Positions 1-6,097 are shown, counted from the stretch's first letter. The stretch is 6,210 bases of DNA from Candidatus Njordarchaeum guaymasense (GCA_030587605.1 JAUQYT010000106.1:1-6210); one strand, 5' to 3'. Numbers and translations are program-made. The notes: generated by a model not told the origin, from the sequence alone.

Positions 1-2
1 TA

Positions 3-521
3 CAGACTGTTTCTATTGCTGTTGCTTCTGCAAGCGTCACATTGGCAGCATTCTATTACATCTGGCAGATTAGACATCAGACGAGAATAAGGAAAACAGA
101 GCTGATAATGAGGCTGTATTCAACCAGTGCCAGCAGCGAATACAGGGATGCCATTTGGGAAGTCATGAATTTGTCGGTCAAGGACTACCAAGACTACGTT
201 AAGCAATATGGATCATTACTAAAGACTAACAGCCCTATGAACAGGACCTTTTTTACAGTAGTCAATCTCTATGAGTCGGTGGGTGTTCTTCTTTACAGAA
301 AGCTAGTTGACCTTATCACAGTCTGGGATGTCTGGGGTAGCACCCCCATAATGATCTTTGAAAAGATCAAGCCGGTAGTGCTGGGGCTTAGAAAGGAGGT
401 GGACCCAGGTCTAGGCATAGGATTTGAATATCTCTGTGTTGAACTGAAGAGAAGAGAATCAGATCTGAAGAAATCACTCGAAGAAGCCTTGCAGAAGATA
501 CAAATCCCAGACTCAGCTTAG
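3..521 (+). CDS. DUF4760-like membrane-anchored protein, 5' partial
   Basis: The frame is open to the left edge, so the true start lies outside the window or in its first bases; the first internal TTG is at 42. The visible N-terminus is a hydrophobic segment of about 22 residues (TVSIAVASAS through FYYIWQI), followed by a basic stretch (RHQTRIRK). That pattern fits a single membrane anchor with the rest of the protein in the cytoplasm. The soluble part has the pattern I associate with DUF4760-type archaeal proteins: MRLYSTSAS, a KDYQDYVKQYGSL stretch, then ESVGVLLYRKLVDL, FEKIKPVVLGLRKE and FEYLCVELKRRE, mostly helical with a charged C-terminal helix. No catalytic motif is visible and the function is unknown. 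The gene ends in TAG 80 bases before the GNAT gene on the same strand, so the two could be co-transcribed. Family assignment is from memory of the sequence pattern; the reading frame itself is secure. Confidence 0.75.
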   Translation, partial: QTVSIAVASASVTLAAFYYIWQIRHQTRIRKTELIMRLYSTSASSEYRDAIWEVMNLSVKDYQDYVKQYGSLLKTNSPMNRTFFTVVNLYESVGVLLYRKLVDLITVWDVWGSTPIMIFEKIKPVVLGLRKEVDPGLGIGFEYLCVELKRRESDLKKSLEEALQKIQIPDSA

Positions 522-564
522 GCAGCCAGGAGAAGATTCACAAAATGAAGAAAACAGAACAGCA

Positions 565-582
565 GCCTCTGTAATCAGAGGT
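565..582 (+). promoter_or_regulatory. Hairpin before the GNAT gene that buries an SD-like GAGG
   Basis: CCTCTG (566-571) and CAGAGG (576-581) are perfect complements separated by the four bases TAAT, with a possible G-T closing pair outside. The right arm contains the GAGG of the only SD-like motif ahead of the GNAT gene, so the folded RNA would hide it. No T-run follows, so I do not call it a terminator. The stem is seen directly; a regulatory role is inference. Confidence 0.4.
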
Positions 583-605
583 TTGGACAGATGGTTCATC
601 CTTGA
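578..605 (+). promoter_or_regulatory. SD motif plus four-codon ORF overlapping the GNAT start
   Basis: GAGGT at 578-582 sits 8 bases before an ATG at 591. That ATG reads ATG GTT CAT CCT TGA, and its stop overlaps the TTG at 602 that opens the GNAT frame (TTGA). The SD therefore points to a start in a different frame from the GNAT protein. Either a tiny coupled upstream ORF is used, or one base is missing here and the protein really starts at 591. Confidence 0.4.
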
Positions 606-1084
606 GGTTTGAGATAGGTTGTGACTTGGAAGAGTTCAGAGGATATTTGAAGAGAAGTGAATATGACGGATATGTTGACTACTATGAGAAGCTGATTGCC
701 AAGGATCCGGCTCGGCTTATTGTTTGGAGAGAAAATGACAGGATTGTAGGTCATGCAGTCTGGCATGAAAGTACCTGTGAAGAACACAGCAGAGGTAGTC
801 CTCGAGATAAGGAAGATACCGAAGCATTGCGGAAGCTTCTTGGCAAGAAGAAAGACTTTGTTGAACTTCATGAATGGTGGCTGATCAAAGATTATAGGGG
901 AAAGGGTTACAGCAACCAATTCTTAGATTTCTTTGAGGTTTACATGAAAAGCAAAGGATATGCTGATCTAGTATTTTACGGTGACCACCCTGCTGCACTA
1001 GCGGCATTCAGGAGACATGAATACAGAGAAGGCGGATACTTGAAAGGACCGAAGGAATACGTTTTCTATCTCTCACTGAAGTGA
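602..1084 (+). CDS. GNAT-family N-acetyltransferase
   Basis: This protein of about 160 residues has the length of a single GNAT domain (Acetyltransf_1 type), which transfers an acetyl group from acetyl-CoA to an amine; the acceptor cannot be told. After the N-terminal helices, the strand LIVWRENDRIVGHAVWH (about 39-55) matches the beta2-beta3 hairpin. Motif A is HEWWLIKDYRGKGYSNQF (about 90-107), with R99-G-K-G102-Y-S as the R/QxxGxG/A pyrophosphate loop; the last position is Ser where Gly or Ala is usual. Motif B follows as a strand (ADLVFYGDH) and helix (PAALAAFRRHEY). No signal or membrane segment is present, so it is cytosolic. The start is uncertain: TTG at 602 is the only usable in-frame start after the TAA at 572, and it lacks its own SD. 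It runs convergently toward the methyltransferase, with a 34-base gap. Confidence 0.8.
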   Translation: MRFEIGCDLEEFRGYLKRSEYDGYVDYYEKLIAKDPARLIVWRENDRIVGHAVWHESTCEEHSRGSPRDKEDTEALRKLLGKKKDFVELHEWWLIKDYRGKGYSNQFLDFFEVYMKSKGYADLVFYGDHPAALAAFRRHEYREGGYLKGPKEYVFYLSLK

Positions 1085-1118
1085 AATCAGTTGAGGCCGC
1101 AGAAGAGTTCTAGTGTTT

Positions 1119-1931
1119 CTATGTAGCACGTTTTTTCCCAAGTGCGGGCTTCATGGCGATGAAAAATAAACGCTGGAATTCCGTTGGTGGGACATCTCCT
1201 TGGTCTCGCCCAAATCCAGGATACACTGCCTTGAATCTCCAGCCTGTTTTCTCGAAAAGGTCAATCAGTTCGTGAACGCTCCAAAGACGAGTATCAATTG
1301 CAACCTGCTTTTCCAAGGCGAAGTTATTGTCGTCTTTTTGAACTAAATAGGTCCAAGTGGTTCTCGCACGTGAAGTTTTTGCGTCAAATGTCCTGTCTTC
1401 CAGTAGTATCAGCTTTTCATAGCGAGAAATTCCTTGTGGCTGAAAGTTCTTGACAATCCAATCTCTATTCGCGATCTCCAAGGCAAAAAACCCTCTAGAC
1501 CTGACAAGACTGCAGCACTGGCGTAGAATGTCAGCATTAGTCTTATCATTATAATATCCAAAGGAAGTCTCGAGATTAATGATACCGTCAAATTTCTGTC
1601 GAGCAAGCACTGCACCGATTCTGCGCATGTCTGCCACTTTGAACCGCACTCTATCAGCGACATGACTACTCTTGGCACGTTTTTCGGCGATTTGGATGTA
1701 GTAGGGCGACAGGTCCGTTCCAAGAACACTCATGCCTCTTTTTCCCAGCTCGATTGAATGTCTGCCAATACCACAGTTTAGGTCTAAGATTCTTCGAGGC
1801 TTGAATCCCTCCTCATCAAGATATTTCAGAAAGACGTCAGCCTCATGGCCCGCAATCGAAACGCGCTCTTCTAGGGCTTTGACAAAGAGTTCAGGATGAT
1901 TCACGAAAAGATCTTCTGTCCAATGAGACAT
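1119..1931 (-). CDS. Class I SAM-dependent methyltransferase
   Basis: This is a 270-residue Rossmann-fold methyltransferase of the Methyltransf_25/11 type. Motif I is ILDLNCGIGRHS (48-59), the DLxCGxGRHS variant of the SAM-binding loop. The acidic residue ending beta2 is D73 in VLGTDLSP, and VADM with D101 is the adenine-side motif. FDGIINLETSFGYYND (114-129) is the motif IV region. VRSRGFFALEIANRDWIVKNF is the post-catalytic strand seen in a subgroup that carries NRD after the large-ligand strand. The C-terminal half (about 165-260) forms an extra beta-rich region ending LWSVHELIDLFEKTGWRF, likely substrate-binding. The substrate cannot be predicted. Start is ATG at 1931, with a weak purine-rich GGGAAG upstream. 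The gene lies 88 bases downstream of the peptidase gene on the same strand, so it may share its transcript or use the TATA-like box at 1967-1973. Confidence 0.85.
   Translation of the reverse strand: MSHWTEDLFVNHPELFVKALEERVSIAGHEADVFLKYLDEEGFKPRRILDLNCGIGRHSIELGKRGMSVLGTDLSPYYIQIAEKRAKSSHVADRVRFKVADMRRIGAVLARQKFDGIINLETSFGYYNDKTNADILRQCCSLVRSRGFFALEIANRDWIVKNFQPQGISRYEKLILLEDRTFDAKTSRARTTWTYLVQKDDNNFALEKQVAIDTRLWSVHELIDLFEKTGWRFKAVYPGFGRDQGDVPPTEFQRLFFIAMKPALGKKRAT
1131..1136 (+). terminator. T6 run after the GNAT gene
   Basis: A run of six T on the plus strand begins 47 bases after the GNAT stop, inside the last codons of the convergent methyltransferase. Archaeal termination relies mainly on T-tracts, so this is a plausible plus-strand terminator. 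No strong hairpin precedes it. Confidence 0.3.
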
Positions 1932-1966
1932 AAACTTCTTCCCTTAAACATTAGTGGAATTCTTTG

Positions 1967-1973
1967 CATATTT
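1967..1973 (-). promoter_or_regulatory. TATA-like box for the methyltransferase
   Basis: On the minus strand AAATATG lies about 25 bases before a position near 1945, which would give a leader of roughly 14 bases to the ATG at 1931. The spacing fits an archaeal promoter, but the box is weak and the upstream BRE is not distinctive. Confidence 0.25.
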
Positions 1974-2019
1974 CAGAATTGTCTCTCGCAATCTAATTTT
2001 CTCGCGCGCGCTCTTTTAG

Positions 2020-3801
2020 CTATGCCAAGGTTCTCTTGAGATAGCTGATGACGCCGTTTACCAAGGGAGATTTCTTTCTCCAGTCAACTAGAAACGAAAT
2101 GTGCCCAGCCTTCTCCTCAATTGTGAATTCATGCGAATGATTCATCTCTTCAAGTTTCTTTACGAATTTCTCAACTGGTTGAAATGGACACCTTGGATCC
2201 TCTTTTGCTGCCATAATCATGACAGGAGCTCTGATATTGGACAAGTGAGTAATCGGAGACCTATCCTTCAACAGTTCAATTTTTTCTGGAATAGAGCCTC
2301 CCCACAACATCTCATCCATCAAGCGGAACGCGGCATCTTCCAAATCATACGACTCTAACCAGTCTGTGACCGGAGAAAGGCTTACTCCCGCCGCAAAAAC
2401 CTCCGGCTTCCTTGTTAGAGCTATCAGAGTCATATAGCCCCCGTAAGAATGGCCGTAAATCGCGACTCTTGAGCTGTCAATAGTTGCTTGTTTGCGAAGC
2501 CACTTGGCCGCGAATATTACGTCTTCCAAATCTCCGCCACCCAAATCGCCTACGTCCATCTTTTGGAAAGCCGCTCCATACCCGGTTGAGCCCCTGAAGT
2601 TGGGAGCAAAGACGGCAAACCCGCTCTGCGAGAGGCAATGCATGATCTCGGTGTCCATAGACCAGTTATCAAAAACCTGTCCCCATGGCCCTCCATGAAC
2701 ACAGACTACTGCAGGATAGGGAGGGTTTCCAGATACTGCGGGCAGGTACCACCCATGAATTCTAAGACCGTCAAAGGATTCATACCAGACTGACTGTGGT
2801 TTGGCGAGTCTTGTAAGGTCAAAGCTGTAGTTTCTTGGGGTCAAAGGAATGGCGGACTTGGATCCTGCAGTGTATATGTAGATTCCGCGTGGAGAAGTCA
2901 TCGAAGAATGCAACGCCGCAATTTTCCCTTCTCTGCTTAGTTTGAAAGAAACTATCGTGCCCTCGGGAAAAGGCAAAGTTTCCTCCTTCTTTCCGTCTAT
3001 TGGATGTCCATGAATAGCTGTTCGACCGTGTTTGCCAACAATGTAATATACCTTGTCACCGCGAAGACTCCAGGTTGGCGGAATGAAATCCACTGCTTCC
3101 TCCTCTTCATCCAGTTCCAGGAATCTTCTTTCCTCACCTTGGAATTCTTGGATAACGACTTCGCGAACACCCTTTGCATCACTTGTGAAAGCCAGCTGCT
3201 CGTCATTCGACGACCAAGAAGGAGCATGATCAAATGAGTCTTCTTTGGTGCTATAGACGAAAGTGTCCGATGGATTATCCCTGTTGATGATCAGAATCTG
3301 CTCGTTTTTCGGACTTGCTTGGATGTCACAGGCAATCCATTTTCCGTCATGAGAGTATTGCACCGTTCTGATTGGCAGAGTATGGTCTTTCAACATGAAG
3401 CATTCTCCCGTCTCCGTGTTTATTGTCTCCAAACCGCAAGATTTCATGGAAGCAACGCTTCGTGCGAGTTCCTTGCCGTTTGGGTGCCAATCATAATCAC
3501 CGTACATTCTGTAAGGAGTCTTTGTAATCCGCTGAGGCTCCCCACCTTCCATGGGAAGCAGGTACATATGGAAGTTCTCGTTTCCATCTCTGTCTTGAGG
3601 GAAAGCGATTTTGTTTCCGTTTGGGGATATGCGTCCTCGAAGCACATTATCTCTTCCCTTAGTCAATTGTATCGGTTTTGAGGCAGGTTTGGCAAGCAGA
3701 GAATACAGCTGGAGGGCTCCTGTTTCATTCGAAATGTAGATGAGATGCTTCCCGTCTGGGCTAAGATCAAATGACCGCCAAATTAATGGGATTTTCAGCA
3801 A
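2020..3801 (-). CDS. S9-family serine peptidase (acylaminoacyl-peptidase/prolyl oligopeptidase type)
   Basis: The 593-residue product has the two-domain S9 layout: an N-terminal beta-propeller (about 10-320) and a C-terminal alpha/beta-hydrolase domain (about 335-593). The propeller shows repeated WD40/TolB-like blades such as LSPDGKHLIYIS, ISPNGNKIAFPQD, YSHDGKWIACD and WSSNDEQLAFTSD. The catalytic Ser452 lies in GHSYGGYM, the Asp is D535 in AAKEDPRCPF and the His is H567 in KAGHISF. HGGPWG (369-374) is the oxyanion region. The fold restricts such enzymes to short peptides or acylated N-termini; which substrate is cleaved is unknown. No signal peptide or membrane segment is seen, so it is cytosolic. 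The coordinate given uses TTG at 3801, but SD and protein context favour an earlier start at a non-canonical ATT (3822), adding ISASISE before LLKIPLI. The methyltransferase follows on the same strand. Confidence 0.93.
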   Translation of the reverse strand: MLKIPLIWRSFDLSPDGKHLIYISNETGALQLYSLLAKPASKPIQLTKGRDNVLRGRISPNGNKIAFPQDRDGNENFHMYLLPMEGGEPQRITKTPYRMYGDYDWHPNGKELARSVASMKSCGLETINTETGECFMLKDHTLPIRTVQYSHDGKWIACDIQASPKNEQILIINRDNPSDTFVYSTKEDSFDHAPSWSSNDEQLAFTSDAKGVREVVIQEFQGEERRFLELDEEEEAVDFIPPTWSLRGDKVYYIVGKHGRTAIHGHPIDGKKEETLPFPEGTIVSFKLSREGKIAALHSSMTSPRGIYIYTAGSKSAIPLTPRNYSFDLTRLAKPQSVWYESFDGLRIHGWYLPAVSGNPPYPAVVCVHGGPWGQVFDNWSMDTEIMHCLSQSGFAVFAPNFRGSTGYGAAFQKMDVGDLGGGDLEDVIFAAKWLRKQATIDSSRVAIYGHSYGGYMTLIALTRKPEVFAAGVSLSPVTDWLESYDLEDAAFRLMDEMLWGGSIPEKIELLKDRSPITHLSNIRAPVMIMAAKEDPRCPFQPVEKFVKKLEEMNHSHEFTIEEKAGHISFLVDWRKKSPLVNGVISYLKRTLA

Positions 3802-3829
3802 CTCTGAGATTGAAGCAGAAATCTTGATT

Positions 3830-3834
3830 CCTCC
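3830..3834 (-). promoter_or_regulatory. Perfect GGAGG ribosome binding site pointing to an ATT codon
   Basis: GGAGG on the minus strand lies 7 bases before an in-frame ATT at 3822-3820, but about 28 bases before the first conventional start, TTG at 3801. An in-frame TAG ends the open frame at about 3870 (minus strand) and no ATG, GTG or TTG lies between it and 3801. This is the strongest SD near the peptidase and it decides in favour of ATT. Confidence 0.55.
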
Positions 3835-3859
3835 AGAGAAAGCTCTGTAGGCTTTCTGG

Positions 3860-3867
3860 TTATATGA
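3860..3867 (-). promoter_or_regulatory. TATA-like box for the peptidase gene
   Basis: CATATAAC on the minus strand is centred near 3863. Counting about 25 bases downstream places transcription initiation near 3838, just ahead of the GGAGG at 3834-3830. A short leader carrying an SD and then the ATT codon is thus coherent. A second AT-rich element, GATATATC at 3908-3915, reads the same on both strands and could be an alternative box for either direction. Confidence 0.4.
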
Positions 3868-3924
3868 CTATTGGTAGGTCATTATGCCTTCCGTGAGTAC
3901 CATTATGGATATATCTGCTTTCTG

Positions 3925-3960
3925 ACACTGTTCCCTCGAGAGTCTCGCAAAGAACAGTGT
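3925..3960. promoter_or_regulatory. Nested inverted repeat in the divergent intergenic region
   Basis: ACACTGTTC (3925-3933) and GAACAGTGT (3952-3960) are perfect 9-base complements. Between them CGAGA (3937-3941) and TCTCG (3943-3947) form a second perfect dyad around a single base. Both dyads share nearly the same centre (3942-3942.5). The element sits between the peptidase promoter and the integrase cassette, close to the palindromic AT-rich GATATATC at 3908-3915. It could be an operator for a dimeric regulator, a recombinase accessory site, or an RNA hairpin. Confidence 0.5.
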
Positions 3961-4009
3961 TCCTTGGCGGTGCCAGAATTGTCTTAAACTCTTGTAGTAA
4001 CATAGTTTA

Positions 4010-4016
4010 GAGGTGA
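4010..4016 (+). promoter_or_regulatory. GAGGTGA ribosome binding site setting a TTG start
   Basis: GAGGTGA is a full match to the archaeal anti-SD and lies 7 bases before TTG at 4024. GTG codons at 4014 and 4020 are in other frames, and the one at 4020 runs straight into a stop. This makes TTG 4024 the best-supported start in the window. A weak TATA-like CTTAAACT at 3983-3990 would give almost no leader before the SD. Confidence 0.65.
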
Positions 4017-4023
4017 GTCGTGT

Positions 4024-4266
4024 TTGGTTAATCTTGTTGAAGATTGGGAAACACTTGAAGGCTATGCCGGAGACAAGCAAGGCTACTATCAAGTGCTCAG
4101 CAACGACGGCTTAGTTGAAGTTCGAGTAGCGATCGGCAGACTTGGTTTCAGGAAGGAGTTCGACAAGAAGGCAGATCCTTTGTTTTCTCGTATTCTGGCC
4201 TTCTGCAATGCCAGAAAATACGTGAGGATCAACGAGAGCGTCAGGGACGAGCTATTCTTCAAATAG
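4024..4266 (+). CDS. Small protein of unknown function, first gene of the integrase cassette
   Basis: This 80-residue soluble protein starts at TTG 4024 behind a perfect SD. I do not recognise the family. The N-terminal half alternates short strands and turns (DWETLEGYAGDKQGYYQVLS, then LVEVRVAIGRLGFRKEF), suggesting a small beta-rich domain. The second half (KKADPLFSRILAFCNARKYVRINESVRDELFFK) is basic and helical. There are no membrane segments, no zinc-type cysteine pairs (one Cys only) and no known catalytic motif. It is 17 bases ahead of the next small gene and in a different frame; that second frame stays open and protein-like for some codons before its ATG. The two genes may therefore be one gene broken by a frameshift. 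Position ahead of an integrase suggests an element-encoded accessory or DNA-binding role, which is inference. Confidence 0.6.
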   Translation: MVNLVEDWETLEGYAGDKQGYYQVLSNDGLVEVRVAIGRLGFRKEFDKKADPLFSRILAFCNARKYVRINESVRDELFFK

Positions 4267-4283
4267 ACAAAGCTGGGAAGCCT

Positions 4284-4652
4284 ATGGCTGCTGTTCCTTT
4301 GGGCTCTGTCGTCTACGTTCGATACAAGGATCATGTTCTCTATCGCAACATTCCCAATCCTATTGAGGAGGCTGTAGAGCGTGAGACGATTGGCTGGTTA
4401 GCCCGTGAAAATGGAGAGATCATCCTAGTTGAGCATGATAGGACTCCTCAGTGCCTTCAGCTACCTAGAGGATCAGGAAGCGGAGTCATCATACTGAAAA
4501 GTTGTATTCTGGAGCTTCGTTCACTAGATTTACCATGCTTTTCGGACGGGCGTTTAAATTCCACTGAAGCCAGTGGTACTGGCACTGAGTGTGCGTCTCA
4601 ACCAAAGAGACGAAAAACTCAGCAAGAAGAAAGGACGGGAGCAAACAGATGA
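4284..4652 (+). CDS. Small protein of unknown function, overlaps the integrase start
   Basis: The product has 122 residues from ATG 4284, with only a weak GGGAAG upstream. The core (about 5-85) is beta-rich: GSVVYVRYKDHVLYRN, then RETIGWLARENGEIILVEHDRT and SGVIILKSCILELRSLD. This looks like a compact beta-barrel. I have an impression of similar small archaeal proteins with a KDHVLxRN ... RETxGWL pattern but cannot name a family. The last 30 or so residues are polar and basic with a KRRKTQQEER stretch, likely disordered or nucleic-acid-binding. Its TGA overlaps the integrase ATG as ATGA, so the two are probably translationally coupled. In-frame codons upstream of 4284 read AILQIDKAGKP with no start codon, which hints that the N-terminus lies in the preceding gene and a frame change separates them. 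Confidence 0.6.
   Translation: MAAVPLGSVVYVRYKDHVLYRNIPNPIEEAVERETIGWLARENGEIILVEHDRTPQCLQLPRGSGSGVIILKSCILELRSLDLPCFSDGRLNSTEASGTGTECASQPKRRKTQQEERTGANR
4637..4641 (+). promoter_or_regulatory. GGGAG ribosome binding site choosing ATG 4649 for the integrase
   Basis: GGGAG lies 7 bases before ATG 4649. The in-frame GTG at 4589 would add 20 residues but lies deep inside the upstream gene and has no SD. The ATGA overlap with the upstream stop also favours 4649. Confidence 0.6.
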
Positions 4653-6097
4653 AAACCGTAACCATAACGCAAAGCTCCCGAGGCTACAGACTACAGAACC
4701 CCCTAACCCTAGCACTGCCAGAACCCCAGAATGCAGCAGACCAAAAACTCCAGCAATACGTCATTGAAAGCCTGTTGACAAAGATGCCTTCGCTCGTTAC
4801 ACTCACTTTCGAGAACACGAGCACTCTGGAACTTGCAAAACATCTGCTCAGACACAGAACAGGCAGCACAGCCACACTGTATCAGTATATCTATGGCGTC
4901 CACCGCTTCAGCAAATGGCTCAACACCAAGCCAGATCAACTAGTCAAGAACTGCCAGGACCGTGATGGAGATCCTAAACAGAAGGCACTCGCACAAACAA
5001 GTCGACTCTTGGATGACTTCGTAGCTAACCTCCAAGCCGAAAGCCTAGCGCCTGGTACCGTAAGCAACCACGTCAAGGGCGTCAAAGCACTATTCCGATG
5101 CAGCGGACTCAAACTCGAACTGCCTTACAGCTTGCCAAAAAGAAGTGTCTACGAGGACCGAGCACCAATGCCCGAAGAACTCCAACGCTTACTCGACATT
5201 GCAGACCTACGCGAAAGAACCATAATCACCATGCTAGCGCTCGGCGGATTCCGCATAGGCACTCTCGTAAAGCTTCGCTACAGTCACGTCAAACGCGACC
5301 TTGAGAGACAGACAATACCGGTTCACGTACACGTTGAAGCCGAAATCACCAAGGGCAAATACCACGACTACGACACTTTCCTGAATTCAGAAGCTGCGGA
5401 CTATCTGAGAGCCTACATTGAAACTAGGAGAAAAGGCAGCCCGACAGGCAGAATGCCACCTGAAAACATTCGCGACGACTCGCCACTAATACGGGACAGC
5501 TTATACAAGCACCCAAGGCCCATAACAACGGGAAGATTGCACTCCGTGATTCACAACCTCTACGTCAAAGCAGGACTGCTAACAAACAATCCGCTCGGAA
5601 GACGCTATGACCTACGCGCCCATAGCATTCGAAAATTCTTCAGGACCCAGATGGCTGCATTAGGCGTACAAGCAGACTACATCGAGTACATGATGGGCCA
5701 CACCATAAGCGCCTATCACGACATCAAAATGAAAGGCATCGAATATCTGCGGGGTATCTACATGGCGTCAAACCTCAGCATAAGGCCCAAAACCAGACTC
5801 AGCAAGATCGACGCGCTGAAGGAGATCATAAGAGCATGGGGACTGAACCCTGAAGAGGTTCTAACCAGAGATGCCCTAGCGCGACCTAACAGAACCGTGA
5901 TGGACAACAGTCAGATAGAGAATCACCAACTAGTACAGTTGGCCACAGCTCTGCGGCAACAGATGCTCAAAGAAATCCGTGAAAGTCAACCTGAAAAAAG
6001 TATAAAGTCATGCTTAGGCAGTGGTAGCCCGGGAGAGATTCGAACTCTCGTCTCAGTATCAAGATGGCGTGTGTATACTGCACAAATACGGACTTGA
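4649..6097 (+). CDS. Tyrosine recombinase / archaeal tRNA-targeting integrase
   Basis: From ATG 4649 the product has 482 residues. A core-binding SAM-like domain spans about 60-155 (LYQYIYGVHRFSKWL, then APGTVSNHVKGVKALFR). The catalytic domain spans about 170-375. Arg I is R202 in LALGGFRIGTLVKLR, and the hairpin Lys is K235 or K237 in EITKGKYHD. The HxxR box is H325-S-I-R328 and the second His is H351 in MMGHTISAYHD. The nucleophile should be one of Y356, Y365 or Y371; the usual His+9 Tyr is absent, so it cannot be fixed by eye. A C-terminal extension (SKIDALKEIIRAWGLNPEEVL onward, about 385-447) follows. Residues from about 458 (SGSPGEIRTLV) are the translation of a tRNA 3' end on the opposite strand, so the natural C-terminus before att probably lies near ESQPEK. 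It is the third gene of the cassette. Confidence 0.9.
   Translation: MKTVTITQSSRGYRLQNPLTLALPEPQNAADQKLQQYVIESLLTKMPSLVTLTFENTSTLELAKHLLRHRTGSTATLYQYIYGVHRFSKWLNTKPDQLVKNCQDRDGDPKQKALAQTSRLLDDFVANLQAESLAPGTVSNHVKGVKALFRCSGLKLELPYSLPKRSVYEDRAPMPEELQRLLDIADLRERTIITMLALGGFRIGTLVKLRYSHVKRDLERQTIPVHVHVEAEITKGKYHDYDTFLNSEAADYLRAYIETRRKGSPTGRMPPENIRDDSPLIRDSLYKHPRPITTGRLHSVIHNLYVKAGLLTNNPLGRRYDLRAHSIRKFFRTQMAALGVQADYIEYMMGHTISAYHDIKMKGIEYLRGIYMASNLSIRPKTRLSKIDALKEIIRAWGLNPEEVLTRDALARPNRTVMDNSQIENHQLVQLATALRQQMLKEIRESQPEKSIKSCLGSGSPGEIRTLVSVSRWRVYTAQIRT
6022..6058 (-). other. 3' fragment of a tRNA gene, putative attachment-site core
   Basis: Read on the minus strand this is the 3' end of a tRNA including an encoded CCA (6024-6022) and discriminator A (6025). 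The acceptor 3' strand CCGGGCT is at 6032-6026, and the T-arm is GAGAG, loop TTCGAAT, CTCTC (6049-6033). A short variable segment AGAC and TACTG (6058-6054) as a possible anticodon-stem strand precede it. The matching 5' strand AGCCCGG is not found upstream, so no complete tRNA is present. The implied A1-U72 pair with A73 is reminiscent of archaeal tRNA-Gln, but the anticodon cannot be read with confidence. The integrase frame passes straight through it, typical of an element that recombines into a tRNA 3' end. Confidence 0.75.
6054..6080. repeat. Inverted repeat at the inner edge of the tRNA fragment
   Basis: CAGTAT (6054-6059) and ATACTG (6075-6080) are perfect complements with a 15-base loop. 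The left arm overlaps the presumed anticodon-stem strand of the tRNA fragment. It could be recombinase arm symmetry around the crossover, or an anticodon stem with an oversized loop. A normal 7-base loop is not possible here. Confidence 0.4.

Noticed and set aside
1999..2015. Short CGCGCGCG tract between the peptidase and methyltransferase genes
   Set aside because: Alternating CG may favour Z-DNA, but the tract is only 8-9 bases and no linked T-run or extended stem supports a terminator.
2101..3681. Several plus-strand open frames of 68-120 codons opposite the peptidase
   Set aside because: They are antisense shadows of a convincing S9 peptidase whose motifs are intact throughout; none has an SD or recognisable domain.
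3868..4092. Minus-strand open frame of 74 codons in the divergent intergenic region
   Set aside because: It overlaps the well-supported SD and start of the plus-strand cassette and the nested dyad, has no SD of its own, and its composition is not protein-like.
4570..4582. CCAGT-GGT-ACTGG small inverted repeat
   Set aside because: A 5-base stem inside coding sequence is expected by chance and shows no link to a start or stop.
4589..4648. Upstream GTG start adding 20 residues to the integrase
   Set aside because: It lies within the preceding gene and lacks an SD, whereas ATG 4649 has GGGAG at 7 bases and an ATGA overlap.
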